Notes: generated from the letters alone by a model not told the origin. DNA of 64,000 nucleotides from Pseudomonas syringae (GCF_021606685.1 NZ_WKCB01000021.1:1-64000), one strand, 5' to 3'. Positions 26,449 through 35,134 are shown, counted from the first letter of the stretch. Made by a program: numbers and translations.

Positions 26449-26934
26449 TTAAGCCTGCTTTGCTGGCGGCTTGCGCCGCACGTAAAGGGTTTTGTCGACT
26501 CGCGCCACCAGGGTGCCGGAGCCGTCATGTATCTGCACCTTGAGGTGGGGCAAGTATTTCTCGCCACCCTCGGTCTGCCGACGAACCTCCTCCAGCAAGG
26601 CTTCGTCGATGGAAAATTCGGCGTACACCGGGCCTTTGCCCGGCGACACGAAGTCGATGCTCGCAGCCTTGTCCCAGACGATGTAGTCGCGGCCCAGGTT
26701 CTCCATCAGCATCAGCATGTAGAACGGGTCGACCATCGAATACAGGCTGCCGCCAAACTGCGTGCCGACGTAATTGCGGTTGTACCAGCCCAGGCCCATG
26801 CGCACTTTGACGTGCCGAAAATCGGCGCTCATGTGCTGCACGCTGACGCCGGCGCCCAGGTACGGCGGGTACAGGGTCATCACCCAGCGCAGCAGCCGCG
26901 CCTTGCCCACACGCTCGATCAGCCACTTACGCAT
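26449..26934 (-). CDS. DUF4442 hotdog-fold protein, thioesterase-like
   Basis: This 161-residue protein starts MRKWLIERVGKARLLRWVMT, has a central NRNYVGTQFGGSLYSMVDPF typical of DUF4442 hotdog proteins, and ends YVRRKPPAKQA. These are thioesterase-like folds with unproven activity. The ATG at 26934 overlaps the ubiH stop by eight bases (ATGCGTAA), which supports translational coupling. It sits between two ubiquinone hydroxylase genes, so a role in lipid or isoprenoid acyl metabolism is conceivable. Confidence 0.8.
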   Translation of the reverse strand: MRKWLIERVGKARLLRWVMTLYPPYLGAGVSVQHMSADFRHVKVRMGLGWYNRNYVGTQFGGSLYSMVDPFYMLMLMENLGRDYIVWDKAASIDFVSPGKGPVYAEFSIDEALLEEVRRQTEGGEKYLPHLKVQIHDGSGTLVARVDKTLYVRRKPPAKQA

Positions 26935-28114
26935 CGGGGCGCGTACCCAGGCCCATCGCCTGACGAGCGAACCAGCGCTTGGCCGGCGGCAGCAGGTCCA
27001 GGCCCAGCAGGCCCATGTTGCGGCCCAGCGCCACAAGCGGTTGGGCACTGCCGAAAAGCCGCGTGACCTGGTCGGAGAAGCCCACGGTCAACTTTTGATC
27101 CATGCGCTGGCGCTCGCGATACGCCTGCAAGGTCGCCAGGTCGCCCGGCACTGCCGGCCCGGCCAGCAAGGCCTCGGCCAAGGCATGCGCATCGCGCAGG
27201 GACAGGTTGAACCCCTGCCCGGCAATCGGGTGCAGGCTATGGGCGGCATTGCCGAGGATGGCCAGGTGCGAACGCACTTGCTCTTCGGCTTCCACCAGGG
27301 TCAACGGGTACAGGTGGCGCGCGCCCACTTGCTTTAGGGTGCCCAGGCGGTAGCCGAACACGCCCTGCAATTCACTGAGGAAACTGCGCTCGTCGAGGTT
27401 GGCCAGACGCTGGGCGTCCATGCCGATACGGGTCCAGACCAGCGCGCAACGGTTGTCCGGCAGCGGCAGCAGGGCCATCGGGCCGTCATCGGTGAACCGC
27501 TCAAAGGCTTCGCCGTTGTGGGCTTCGCTCGGGGTGATGTTGGCGATCAGCGCGCTCTGGTTGTACGGGCGGGCTTTTACGCCGATGCCCAACTGCTCAC
27601 GCAAACCGGAACGGCCGCCATCCGCCAGCACCGCGAGGTCGCACTCCAGCACGGTTTCATCGTTGAGGGTCAGACGATAGCCGTCGGGCAGTGGCTCCAT
27701 ACGCGTGACTTCCGCCGGGCAGCGCCAGCTCACCACGTCCTTGTCCAGGCCCTGCCACAGGCATTGGCCGAGCCAGGCGTTTTCCACCACGTAGCCGAGG
27801 GCCGGTACGCCTTCTTCCAGGGCGGACAGGCGCGCGGTAGAGAAGCGCCCACGGTCCGACACATGAATCTGCTTGATCGGTTCGGCGCGGCGCGAGATGG
27901 CCTGCCAGATGCCCAGGCGCTGGTAGATCTGCCGCGCGCCAAACGACAGCGCCGAGGAACGCGCATCGTAGCTCGGCTGGTAACTGTCACCCGGCGCGAA
28001 GGGTTCGATCAGCACGATTTTCCAGCCACGCGCCTTGGCCCCGGCCTGCAACGCCAACGCCAGGCTGGCGCCCACCAGGCCGCCGCCGATAATCGCCAGG
28101 TTGACCCGGCTCAT
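26927..28114 (-). CDS. ubiH: UbiH, 2-octaprenyl-6-methoxyphenol hydroxylase
   Basis: This 395-residue FAD monooxygenase of coenzyme Q synthesis has the FAD motif GGGLVGASLALALQAGAKAR at the N-terminus, AILGNAAHSLHPIAGQGFNL around residue 285, and the DG-containing central motif DLAVLADGGRSGLREQ. It overlaps pepP by four bases and the DUF4442 gene by eight. The pepP-ubiH-second hydroxylase order is the classic proteobacterial arrangement. Confidence 0.92.
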   Translation of the reverse strand: MSRVNLAIIGGGLVGASLALALQAGAKARGWKIVLIEPFAPGDSYQPSYDARSSALSFGARQIYQRLGIWQAISRRAEPIKQIHVSDRGRFSTARLSALEEGVPALGYVVENAWLGQCLWQGLDKDVVSWRCPAEVTRMEPLPDGYRLTLNDETVLECDLAVLADGGRSGLREQLGIGVKARPYNQSALIANITPSEAHNGEAFERFTDDGPMALLPLPDNRCALVWTRIGMDAQRLANLDERSFLSELQGVFGYRLGTLKQVGARHLYPLTLVEAEEQVRSHLAILGNAAHSLHPIAGQGFNLSLRDAHALAEALLAGPAVPGDLATLQAYRERQRMDQKLTVGFSDQVTRLFGSAQPLVALGRNMGLLGLDLLPPAKRWFARQAMGLGTRPDA

Positions 28115-29433
28115 CGGGCAGCCGCCATCAGCGCTTCAATCTCGGCGACGGTCTTGGGCACGCCGCCGGTCAGAATTTCACAGCCTTGCTTGGTCACCAC
28201 CACGTCGTCCTCGATGCGCACGCCAATGCCACGCCATTTCTTCGCCACGCTCTGGTTGTCCGGCGAAATGTAGATCCCCGGCTCCACGGTCAACGCCATG
28301 CCGACTTCCAGCACACGCCACTCACCGCCCACCTTGTACTCGCCCACATCATGCACATCCATGCCCAGCCAGTGGCCGGCGCGGTGCATGTAGAACGGTT
28401 TGTAGGCTTCGCTGGCGATCAACTCGTCCACGTCACCTTGCAGCAGCCCCAACTTGACCAGCCCGGCGGTGATGACGCGCACCGTCGCCTCATGGGCCTG
28501 GTTCCAATGTTTGTTCGGCGCGATCTCGGCAAACGCGGCTTCCTGGGAAGCCAGCACGATGTCGTAGATCGCCTTCTGTTCCGGCGAAAACTTGCCGTTG
28601 ACCGGCCAGGTGCGCGTGATGTCGCTGGCGTAGCAGTCGATCTCGCAACCGGCGTCGATCAGCACCAGGTCGCCGTCCTTGAGCACCGCGTCATTCTGCT
28701 GGTAATGCAGGATGCAGCTGTTGCGCCCGGCAGCGACGATGGAGCCGTAGGCCGGCATTTTCGCGCCGCCCTTGCGGAATTCGTAATCCAGCTCGGCTTC
28801 CAGGCTGAATTCATGCAAGCCGGCGCGGCTGGCCTGCATCGCCTTGACGTGGGCGGCGCAGGAAATCCGCGCAGCCTCGCGCATCACCTTCACTTCTGCC
28901 GCCGATTTATACAGGCGCATGTCGTGAAGCAGATGATCCAGGGCAACAAATTCGTTCGGCGGCTGGGCGCCGAGGTGCGCTTTAGAGCGGATCACGTTGA
29001 TCCACTCCATCACATGCCGGTCGAACTCGGCATTGCTGCCCATGGCTGAATACACCCGGTCGCGGCCTTCGATCAGGCCGGGCAGGATGTCGTCGATATC
29101 AGTGATGGGGAAGGCGTCGTCGGCGCCGAAGTCACGGATCGCGCCTTCGGTGCCGGCGCGCAGGCCGTCCCACAGCTCGCGCTCGGCATTGCGTTCGCGA
29201 CAGAACAGCACGTACTCGCCGTGCAGGCGACCGGGCATCAGCACGATCACCGCTTGCGGCTCGGGGAAACCGCTGAGGTACTGGAAGTCGCTGTCCTGGC
29301 GGTACACGTGCTCGACATCGCGATTGCGGATGGCCACGGCGGCGGCCGGCAGGATCGCGATGCTATTGGGTTCCATCTGCGCCATGAGCGCCTTGCGACG
29401 CCGGGTGTATTCCGCTTTGGGGATATGGATCAT
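28111..29433 (-). CDS. pepP: PepP, Xaa-Pro aminopeptidase P
   Basis: This 440-residue M24 metallopeptidase, nearly the same length as E. coli PepP, removes N-terminal residues preceding proline. It has an N-terminal AMP_N domain (MIHIPKAEYTRRRKALMAQM) and a C-terminal pita-bread domain. Metal ligands are visible in LVLIDAGCEIDCYASDITRT, HRAGHWLGMDVHD and ALTVEPGIYI. It is the first ubi-operon gene after the YecA-family gene, 20 bases downstream. Confidence 0.95.
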   Translation of the reverse strand: MIHIPKAEYTRRRKALMAQMEPNSIAILPAAAVAIRNRDVEHVYRQDSDFQYLSGFPEPQAVIVLMPGRLHGEYVLFCRERNAERELWDGLRAGTEGAIRDFGADDAFPITDIDDILPGLIEGRDRVYSAMGSNAEFDRHVMEWINVIRSKAHLGAQPPNEFVALDHLLHDMRLYKSAAEVKVMREAARISCAAHVKAMQASRAGLHEFSLEAELDYEFRKGGAKMPAYGSIVAAGRNSCILHYQQNDAVLKDGDLVLIDAGCEIDCYASDITRTWPVNGKFSPEQKAIYDIVLASQEAAFAEIAPNKHWNQAHEATVRVITAGLVKLGLLQGDVDELIASEAYKPFYMHRAGHWLGMDVHDVGEYKVGGEWRVLEVGMALTVEPGIYISPDNQSVAKKWRGIGVRIEDDVVVTKQGCEILTGGVPKTVAEIEALMAAAR

Positions 29434-29453
29434 GGGCAGACGGGTTTCCTTGC

Positions 29454-30011
29454 TTAGTGCAGCGACGGCTTGGGCGTAGCAGGCTCAGCGGACTTCTTGG
29501 TTTCGGTGAACAGCAGCAGCGGCGCGACGCGCAGGTATTCCATGACTTCCATGTAATCGCTTTCGCCGTCTTCGGACTCTTCCAGGGCATCTTGTACCTG
29601 GGAGATCGCCGCGAGGTCCTGCAGCACTTCCTGAGCGTCGGTGCTCAGGTCCAGGCCGCCGGCATTCACGCCGAAGCCGTGCAGGAAACCCTGGCACCAT
29701 TGGCCCAGGGCGGCGGCGCGCTCGGCGAGCGGTGCGTCGTCGGTCGGCAGCAGCAGGACCACGGTGACGTCATCACCGGTCAGTTCGCCCTTGACCATTT
29801 CCTGCAGGCCGATCAGCGCATTGCGCACGTTATCTTCTGGCTCTTTCTCCAACAACTCGGCCACATCGGCCAGCCAGTTGTCGGCATCGAAGCCTACGCC
29901 GGTGCAGCTGCGGCCCAGCAACACGCCGTGCAGTTCGGCAGGCGAGCATGGGTGACCGCTGGTGCTCAGCAGTTTGGAAAAAGCGTCGTACGGGGAGTTC
30001 TGAATGGGCAT
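29454..30011 (-). CDS. UPF0149/YecA family protein
   Basis: This 185-residue YecA-like helical protein ([57 protein letters not shown]) matches the YgfB/UPF0149 family. It lacks the C-terminal SEC-C zinc motif of long YecA proteins. In E. coli ygfB is likewise upstream of pepP-ubiH. The molecular function is not firmly established. It is divergent from the small zapA-linked gene with 138 bases between. Confidence 0.88.
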   Translation of the reverse strand: MPIQNSPYDAFSKLLSTSGHPCSPAELHGVLLGRSCTGVGFDADNWLADVAELLEKEPEDNVRNALIGLQEMVKGELTGDDVTVVLLLPTDDAPLAERAAALGQWCQGFLHGFGVNAGGLDLSTDAQEVLQDLAAISQVQDALEESEDGESDYMEVMEYLRVAPLLLFTETKKSAEPATPKPSLH

Positions 30012-30149
30012 GGTGAGCTAGGCGCCAGACGGCGCAATGTCTAGAATGGAGCGCTGTATCCTAGCACCGGCAGACGTACCAAGACTATCGAGGGCGTCAG
30101 ATCGTTTATCCTGCAGTTGCCATTCATCAGACAAATCCAGTGGAACCCA

Positions 30150-30359
30150 ATGGAAGACACCGACCTGCAAGCGCTGATGGCCAGACTCGAATTGCTAATT
30201 ACCCGGGTCGAGCAACTTAAAAGTCAAAACGGACTCCTATTAGCTCAGGAAAAGACCTGGCGCGAGGAACGCGCTCACCTCATTGAAAAAAACGAAATCG
30301 CCCGGCGTAAGGTCGAATCGATGATTTCGCGCCTGAAGGCCCTGGAGCAAGACTCATGA
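30150..30359 (+). CDS. Small coiled-coil protein upstream of zapA (TIGR02449 type)
   Basis: This 69-residue protein, MEDTDLQALMARLELLITRV followed by heptad-rich helices, is predicted to be one continuous coiled coil. It resembles ZapB-like division factors in size and character. I chose ATG 30150 because the upstream alternative adds 11 residues without heptads. It overlaps zapA by four bases (ATGA), so the two are translationally coupled. A link to cell division is inferred from that coupling. Confidence 0.8.
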   Translation: MEDTDLQALMARLELLITRVEQLKSQNGLLLAQEKTWREERAHLIEKNEIARRKVESMISRLKALEQDS

Positions 30360-30673
30360 GTTCAAGCAATAGCGTCACCGTGCAGATCCTCGACAAAGAG
30401 TATTCGATCATCTGCCCCCAGGAAGAGCGCAACAACCTGGTGAGCGCCGCCCGCTACCTGGATGGCAAGATGCGTGAAATCCGCAGCAGCGGCAAAGTGA
30501 TCGGCGCCGACCGCATCGCCGTGATGGCCGCGCTGAATATTACCCACGACCTGCTGCATAAGCAGGAACGCCCTGACGTGCAGGCCAGCGGCTCGACCCG
30601 TGAGCAGGTGCGCGACCTGCTGGAACGTGTGGATCTGGTCCTTTCCAGCGATTCAGACACACCCAAGGGCTGA
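30356..30673 (+). CDS. zapA: ZapA, FtsZ-ring stabilising protein
   Basis: This 105-residue ZapA starts MSSSNSVTVQILDKEYSIIC and has the family's PQEERNNLVSAARYLDGKMR and MAALNITHDLL helices. It bundles FtsZ filaments at midcell. It is coupled to the preceding coiled-coil gene and followed by 6S RNA and the folate cyclo-ligase. This zapA-ssrS-fau order is widespread in gamma-proteobacteria. Confidence 0.95.
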   Translation: MSSSNSVTVQILDKEYSIICPQEERNNLVSAARYLDGKMREIRSSGKVIGADRIAVMAALNITHDLLHKQERPDVQASGSTREQVRDLLERVDLVLSSDSDTPKG

Positions 30674-30692
30674 TTGCCGCGACGGTTTAAGG

Positions 30693-30698
30693 TATACT
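30693..30698 (+). promoter_or_regulatory. -10 box of the 6S RNA promoter
   Basis: TATACT lies 6-8 bases before the expected 5' end of 6S RNA. A weak -35 (TGATTG at 30671) stands 16 bases upstream. Confidence 0.6.
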
Positions 30699-30704
30699 CG
30701 CCCC

Positions 30705-30882
30705 ACTCCCTGGCGTGCTTGCCAGTCGGCGATGTCCCGGAGCCGATTCGCACTACCCTGGAAGTTGCACGTTGGGCTGGTGTGCATGTCCGCTAGACGG
30801 AAAGCCTTAAAGCCTACTGCTTCTTCCACCTTGAACTTTCGGGTTCAAGGGCTTAGTCGACAGCGGTTCTGTCGGGGAGCCT
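30705..30882 (+). ncRNA. ssrS: 6S RNA
   Basis: The roughly 178-base region between zapA and fau matches pseudomonad 6S RNA. It has complementary ends (TCCCTGGCG near the 5' end, CGGGGAGCC at the 3' end), a central bulge region, and the conserved GTGCATGTCCGCTAGACGG and TTGAACTTTCGGGTTCAAGG hairpins. 6S RNA sequesters sigma-70 RNA polymerase in stationary phase by mimicking an open promoter. End positions are estimates to within a few bases. Confidence 0.92.
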
Positions 30883-30895
30883 GAATTCCCAAACT

Positions 30896-30925
30896 CAATG
30901 CCAGTCCTCGGACTGGCATTGTTTT
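30896..30925 (+). terminator. Terminator-like hairpin between 6S RNA and fau
   Basis: CAATGCCAGTCC and GGACTGGCATTG (30896-30921) form a near-perfect stem followed by TTTT. It ends directly at the first possible fau start codon (30926), where it would also cover the ribosome-binding site. Confidence 0.75.
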
Positions 30926-31570
30926 ATGAGCCGAAAAACCATGACCGAACCTGCGCCGCTTTCCCGTCCGCAACTTCGACGCATGTTGCGCAACGCCCGC
31001 CGCGCCCTCACGCCGAGCGAGCAGCGCCAGGCCGCCCAGGGCCTGTATCGGCAACTGGCACAGCACCCGCTGTTTCGCCGGGCCAAACATATCTCTTTGT
31101 ATCTACCGACGGACGGTGAAATCGATCCGCGCCTGCTGCTGCGTGCTGCGCAGCGCCGGGGCAAGGCCACCTACCTGCCGGTGCTCAGCGCCTGGCCCAG
31201 GACCAAGATGGTGTTCCAGCGCGTACGGCCTGGGGAAAAGCTGCTGCCCAACCGGTTTCGCATTCTTGAGCCCCGGGTGAATATCAGCCGGCAACGCAAG
31301 GTGTGGGCATTGGACCTAGTGTTGCTGCCGTTGGTGGGGTTCGATGACACGGGGGGGCGCCTGGGCATGGGCGGCGGCTTCTATGACCGCAGCCTCGCTT
31401 ACCTGGCCCGTCGCCAGAGCTGGCGCAAGCCAACCTTGTTGGGCCTGGCCCATGAATGCCAGAAAGTCGAGCGGCTGGTGCAGGCGAGCTGGGACGTGCC
31501 GCTGGCGGGCACTGTCACCGATAAGCAATGGTATATCGCAGAGACGCCACTGGAATCAGCGGCGCCTTGA
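30926..31570 (+). CDS. fau: 5-formyltetrahydrofolate cyclo-ligase
   Basis: This 214-residue (or 209 if started at ATG 30941) enzyme converts 5-formyl-THF to 5,10-methenyl-THF with ATP. Family features are RRMLRNARRALTPSEQRQAA near the N-terminus, ISLYLPTDGEIDPRLL, and the ATP-binding GGRLGMGGGFYDRSLAYL. The terminator hairpin overlaps the region just before ATG 30926 and no ribosome site is visible there, so the real start may be 30941 (MTEPAPLSRPQL). Its link with 6S RNA is conserved in many bacteria. Confidence 0.92.
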   Translation: MSRKTMTEPAPLSRPQLRRMLRNARRALTPSEQRQAAQGLYRQLAQHPLFRRAKHISLYLPTDGEIDPRLLLRAAQRRGKATYLPVLSAWPRTKMVFQRVRPGEKLLPNRFRILEPRVNISRQRKVWALDLVLLPLVGFDDTGGRLGMGGGFYDRSLAYLARRQSWRKPTLLGLAHECQKVERLVQASWDVPLAGTVTDKQWYIAETPLESAAP

Positions 31571-31577
31571 AGAAGGG

Positions 31578-31727
31578 TTAACGCTTGAACGGTTGCGGTT
31601 GCTGCTGAGTCAATTCAACAGGGGCATCTGTCTTGTTCGACCACAGGCTTTGCGCATACCCGGTGGTCACGACACCCAGACCAAACAAAATCACCAAAAT
31701 CCATAGTAAATCCGGCTTACGTTGCAT
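31578..31727 (-). CDS. Small single-pass membrane protein (49 residues)
   Basis: This ORF of 49 residues begins MQRKPDLLWILVILFGLGVV and continues TTGYAQSLWSNKTDAP to a Gln/Pro-rich tail ending QPFKR. One hydrophobic segment (residues 7-24) is flanked by an N-terminal basic patch and a polar tail. AGGGGGG precedes the ATG at ribosome-site distance. It is convergent with fau, with a gap of seven bases. The function is unknown. Its coding character and ribosome site make it a credible gene. Confidence 0.7.
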   Translation of the reverse strand: MQRKPDLLWILVILFGLGVVTTGYAQSLWSNKTDAPVELTQQQPQPFKR

Positions 31728-31921
31728 CCATTGCCCCCCTCAGGCACCTCGCACACTGTGATTACAACGGTCCACAGTAGCCCGTTGCAGCGGTGTCAAG
31801 CTTAAAATCCCGGCATTCTGCGTTAACGTGAACCAACACGCAAACCTTGACGCCAACCGACTGTCGGTTTGTCATAAAATTGCCCGACAACTTGCCCACT
31901 GCCTTTTTCAGGAGCCCAAAA

Positions 31922-32371
31922 ATGGCCTACTGGCTAATGAAATCCGAGCCCGACGAACTCTCCATCAAGGGTCTGGAAAAGCTCGGCGAAGCGCGCTGGG
32001 ACGGCGTACGCAACTATCAGGCGCGTAACTTCCTGCGCACCATGGCGGTGGGTGATTCGTTTTTCTTTTACCACTCCAGTTGCCCCGAGCCGGGTATTGC
32101 CGGCATCGGCAAGATCGTCGAGGCAGCCTACCCGGACCCCACCGCCCTGGAGCCGGACAGCCACTATTTCGACGCCAAGGCCAGCCCGGAGAAAAACCCG
32201 TGGAGCGCAATCAACGTGGCCCACGTGGAAACGTTCCCCAAGGTGCTGGGCCTGGGTTACCTCAAGCAGCAGACGGCGCTGGCCGAACTGCCCCTGGTGC
32301 AAAAGGGTAGCCGCCTCTCTGTGATGCCGGTTACGGCCGAGCAATGGTCGGCGGTACTCGCGCTGCGCTAA
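31922..32371 (+). CDS. EVE domain protein (PUA-like fold)
   Basis: This 149-residue single-domain EVE/thymocyte-nuclear-protein-1-like protein opens MAYWLMKSEPDELSIKGLEK and contains WDGVRNYQARNFLRTMAVGD and the FFYHSSCPEPGIAGIGKIVE core. EVE domains bind modified bases in DNA or RNA, though the bacterial role is mostly unknown. ATG 31922 is chosen because the family begins with the YWLMKSEP motif; AGGAG-like sequence stands upstream. Confidence 0.92.
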   Translation: MAYWLMKSEPDELSIKGLEKLGEARWDGVRNYQARNFLRTMAVGDSFFFYHSSCPEPGIAGIGKIVEAAYPDPTALEPDSHYFDAKASPEKNPWSAINVAHVETFPKVLGLGYLKQQTALAELPLVQKGSRLSVMPVTAEQWSAVLALR

Positions 32372-32580
32372 AGCGATGCGAGAGTCAGCGGGGTGTGCCG
32401 GGCATGCTCGCGCTGACGGTAATCGGGCTGTTGTTCTTTGCGATGGCGCTGGCCAGGTTGCGTAAAAGCCTGGCGTCCTGAGCGGGAAATACGCGCACGC
32501 ATACCTGTCCGAACGGCCAGTCGTCGCACGCGTCGGGTTGGGGCAGAATCACTGCCCCGCCCACTGAACAGGAAGGCCGC

Positions 32581-34587
32581 GTGTCCGGCAGCGCTCCCCC
32601 TTGCAAGCACGCCTACACGCCCGCCATCGACGGCTTGCGTGCGATCGCCGTGCTCAGCGTGATCCTCTTCCACCTGGATTTCGTCGACTGGCTGCCGGGC
32701 GGCTTTACCGGCGTGGACATGTTTTTCGTGATTTCCGGGTATGTGATCAGCCAGTCGCTGTGGGTACGTCGCGAGTTGACCCTGGGCCGCTACCTGGCGG
32801 ACTTCTACAGGCGCCGCCTGTTGCGCATCATGCCCGCCCTGCTCGTGGTGCTGAGCGTCAGCAGCGTGCTGTCGGCGATGCTGATGCCGCCTTTCTGGCT
32901 CAGCGACCTGTTCAACAGCACCGGTCTGGCGGCCTTTTTCGGCCTGAGCAATTTCGTGCTGGCCTGGAACACCGACACCTACTTTTCGCCGAGCGCCGAA
33001 CTCAATCCTTACCTGCATACCTGGTCGCTGGGCGTTGAAGAACAGTTCTACATAGTCTTCCCGGTCCTGTTCTTTATTTGGCTGCGCGCTGGGCACCGCG
33101 CTGTTTACGCCCGCGCGTTGCTGCCACTGGCGGCCCTTGCCTCGCTGCTGGTGGCCGCTTATCAGGTGAGCGCCCAACCGCTGTCGGCGTTTTACCTGTT
33201 ACCGGGGCGGTTCTGGGAGCTGGCCGCCGGCGCGATATTGTTTCAGCTCATGTTCACACGCGGCCCGGCACGGCGCCTCGCACCGTGGTTGCTGGCCGGT
33301 GGTCTTGTGCTGGTGATGACGGGCTTGCTGGTTGCCGATCCGCGCCAGTTTCCGTTCCCTTGGGCGTTGGTGACGGTGGCAGGTTCGCTGCTGATGATCG
33401 CGGGGATCGTGCAGCGCGGCGACAGCCCACCCGGCCCCTTGCAGCGTCTGCTGCAAACGCCATTGCTCACCTACACCGGGCGGCTGTCCTATTCGCTGTA
33501 CCTGTGGCACTGGCCGGTACTGGTGTTGCTGCGCTGGACCACCGGGCTGGAGTTGCTGGCGGTACAGCTGCTGTATCCGTGCCTGGTGCTGGCGCTCGCC
33601 GCAGCGTCCTACCACTGGATAGAAACACCCGTGCGCAGCGGCAGGTCGGCTATCCAGCGCAGCGCATGGCTGACGCTGGCCATTACCGTGCTGGTGACAG
33701 GCCTGCTCTGGCGCGGCGCAGTATGGGTATCCAGCGACCCCACACGCCTGTCCATCAGCCAGACCCGCGACACCTACACCTGGTACGCCTACAAACATTA
33801 TCCCCAGGAAGCGTTCGAGACGCTCGACGACCCGGCCCTGGCTGGCCGCCAGTTGTTTGTCATAGGCGACTCGCACACAGCGGCTTATCGCACCTTGTTG
33901 AACCTGGTTTCGCTGAAACTTGGCATCAAGGTGCAGGACTATGAGCGCGGCGGTTGCAGCGTGCTGAGCCTGATAGGCCCCGACCCGGCAAACTGTGCCG
34001 TGGCCCGCGAAGCCCAGCTTGAGGAGATCGAGGCGCGTGCCAGACCAGGGGACATCGTGTTCCTGGCGTCCTTGCGCATGCCGGAGCTTGCGGGGCGCGA
34101 ATGGAAGCAGGGTGAACAGGCGATGGTCGATGAGGCACTGAGCGAACTGACCCCCACGGCTATCGACGCGGCGCGCATCGACGCCCAGGCGCTTTTAAGC
34201 CGATTGCAGGCGGCGCGCCTGACCGTGCTGATCGACGCGCCCAAACCGCTGTTCAAGGCTGCACCCAACCGTTGCTCGGATGGGTTCAACCGCATGAACC
34301 CGGTCTGTGCGCCGGGCCTGAGCATGCAGCGCGACCAGCTTGAACGGCTGCGTGCGCCGCAAATACACTTGCTGCAACAACTGAGCGCCGAGTATCCGGC
34401 GTTGCAGGTCTGGGACCCGTTACCGCTGCTGTGCCCCGGCGCGACTTGCTCGGCCTATGACCAGAACGCCAAGCCACTGTATTTTGACTCCAACCACCTC
34501 AGCGGCCACGGCAACCGCGTGCTGGAGCCAGACTTCACGGCGACCTTGCTGCGAATCTGGAGAGCGACGGCGCCGCTTACTGAATGA
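32581..34587 (+). CDS. Membrane O-acyltransferase with C-terminal SGNH domain (OafA type)
   Basis: This 668-residue protein has an acyltransferase-3 membrane domain of about ten segments (YTPAIDGLRAIAVLSVILFH at the N-terminus, with the catalytic-type His; GGFTGVDMFFVISGYVISQS). It is fused to a periplasmic SGNH domain with a GDSH serine motif near residue 429 and a SNHLSGHGN His motif near residue 637. Such proteins O-acetylate surface sugars such as LPS O-antigen. The start is GTG with an AGGAAGG ribosome site. It stands alone; its stop overlaps the convergent fliL-like gene by 11 bases. Confidence 0.9.
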   Translation: MSGSAPPCKHAYTPAIDGLRAIAVLSVILFHLDFVDWLPGGFTGVDMFFVISGYVISQSLWVRRELTLGRYLADFYRRRLLRIMPALLVVLSVSSVLSAMLMPPFWLSDLFNSTGLAAFFGLSNFVLAWNTDTYFSPSAELNPYLHTWSLGVEEQFYIVFPVLFFIWLRAGHRAVYARALLPLAALASLLVAAYQVSAQPLSAFYLLPGRFWELAAGAILFQLMFTRGPARRLAPWLLAGGLVLVMTGLLVADPRQFPFPWALVTVAGSLLMIAGIVQRGDSPPGPLQRLLQTPLLTYTGRLSYSLYLWHWPVLVLLRWTTGLELLAVQLLYPCLVLALAAASYHWIETPVRSGRSAIQRSAWLTLAITVLVTGLLWRGAVWVSSDPTRLSISQTRDTYTWYAYKHYPQEAFETLDDPALAGRQLFVIGDSHTAAYRTLLNLVSLKLGIKVQDYERGGCSVLSLIGPDPANCAVAREAQLEEIEARARPGDIVFLASLRMPELAGREWKQGEQAMVDEALSELTPTAIDAARIDAQALLSRLQAARLTVLIDAPKPLFKAAPNRCSDGFNRMNPVCAPGLSMQRDQLERLRAPQIHLLQQLSAEYPALQVWDPLPLLCPGATCSAYDQNAKPLYFDSNHLSGHGNRVLEPDFTATLLRIWRATAPLTE

Positions 34588-34984
34588 TCAGGTTGTTGAA
34601 CAACAGGTCTTCCACCACCGGCTTGCCCGTTTCGTCGTTCATCACTTGCTGGGTTTGCTTGAGGGCTTCCTGACGCAGCTTTTCCTTGCCGTCGACGGTG
34701 CTCATGGTTTCGTTGGTCTGCTGCGTGAACAGCGCCACCAACTGGTTACGAATCAAGGCGTCGTTGGCCTTTACCGCCGCGGCCGCTTCGGTGCCGGTCA
34801 CGCGCAGGGCGATATCGGCTTTAAACACCTTGAGTTTCGCCGTGCCATCCAGGCCATAGTTGCCCACAAAGGGCGGGCTCAGGCTGATATAGCTGACCTT
34901 GGGCGCCTCGCCTTCTTTGGCCTCTTCGGCCTGGGCTGCCATCGGCAAGGTCAGGGCCAGCATCAACAGGATCCACGCTTTCAC
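34577..34984 (-). CDS. FliL-like protein with signal peptide
   Basis: This 135-residue protein has an N-terminal hydrophobic signal (MKAWILLMLALTLPMAAQAE). The C-terminal FliL-type domain includes KVSYISLSPPFVGNYGLDG and RNQLVALFTQQTNETMST. Canonical FliL is a membrane-anchored flagellar stator-associated protein; here the hydrophobic part looks like a cleavable signal, and no flagellar genes are nearby. It may be a periplasmic paralogue. It is divergent from the quinone reductase gene. Confidence 0.85.
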   Translation of the reverse strand: MKAWILLMLALTLPMAAQAEEAKEGEAPKVSYISLSPPFVGNYGLDGTAKLKVFKADIALRVTGTEAAAAVKANDALIRNQLVALFTQQTNETMSTVDGKEKLRQEALKQTQQVMNDETGKPVVEDLLFNNLIIQ

Positions 34985-35134
34985 AGTTCATTCCTCACAT
35001 TCGGTTGCCGGGTAGCATAACGCTAGCAAGGCTAAGCACAAGCTTATGGCGACTTATCAGGCCCGGGCATGCTCGTTGACCCACGGGCTTACCCTCCTAC
35101 ACTTATCGGCCACGACGCCAAAAGGAATAGTCCG

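Noticed and set aside
24859-27066. 735-codon open frame antisense to the ubi operon
   Set aside because: It crosses three recognised genes and a repeat element on the other strand, with no domain or plausible start.
32404-32481. 25-residue hydrophobic frame (MLALTVIGLLFFAMALARLR...) between the EVE gene and the acyltransferase
   Set aside because: It could be a tiny membrane peptide, but the ribosome site is poor, the frame continues open upstream without a clear boundary, and no independent support is visible.
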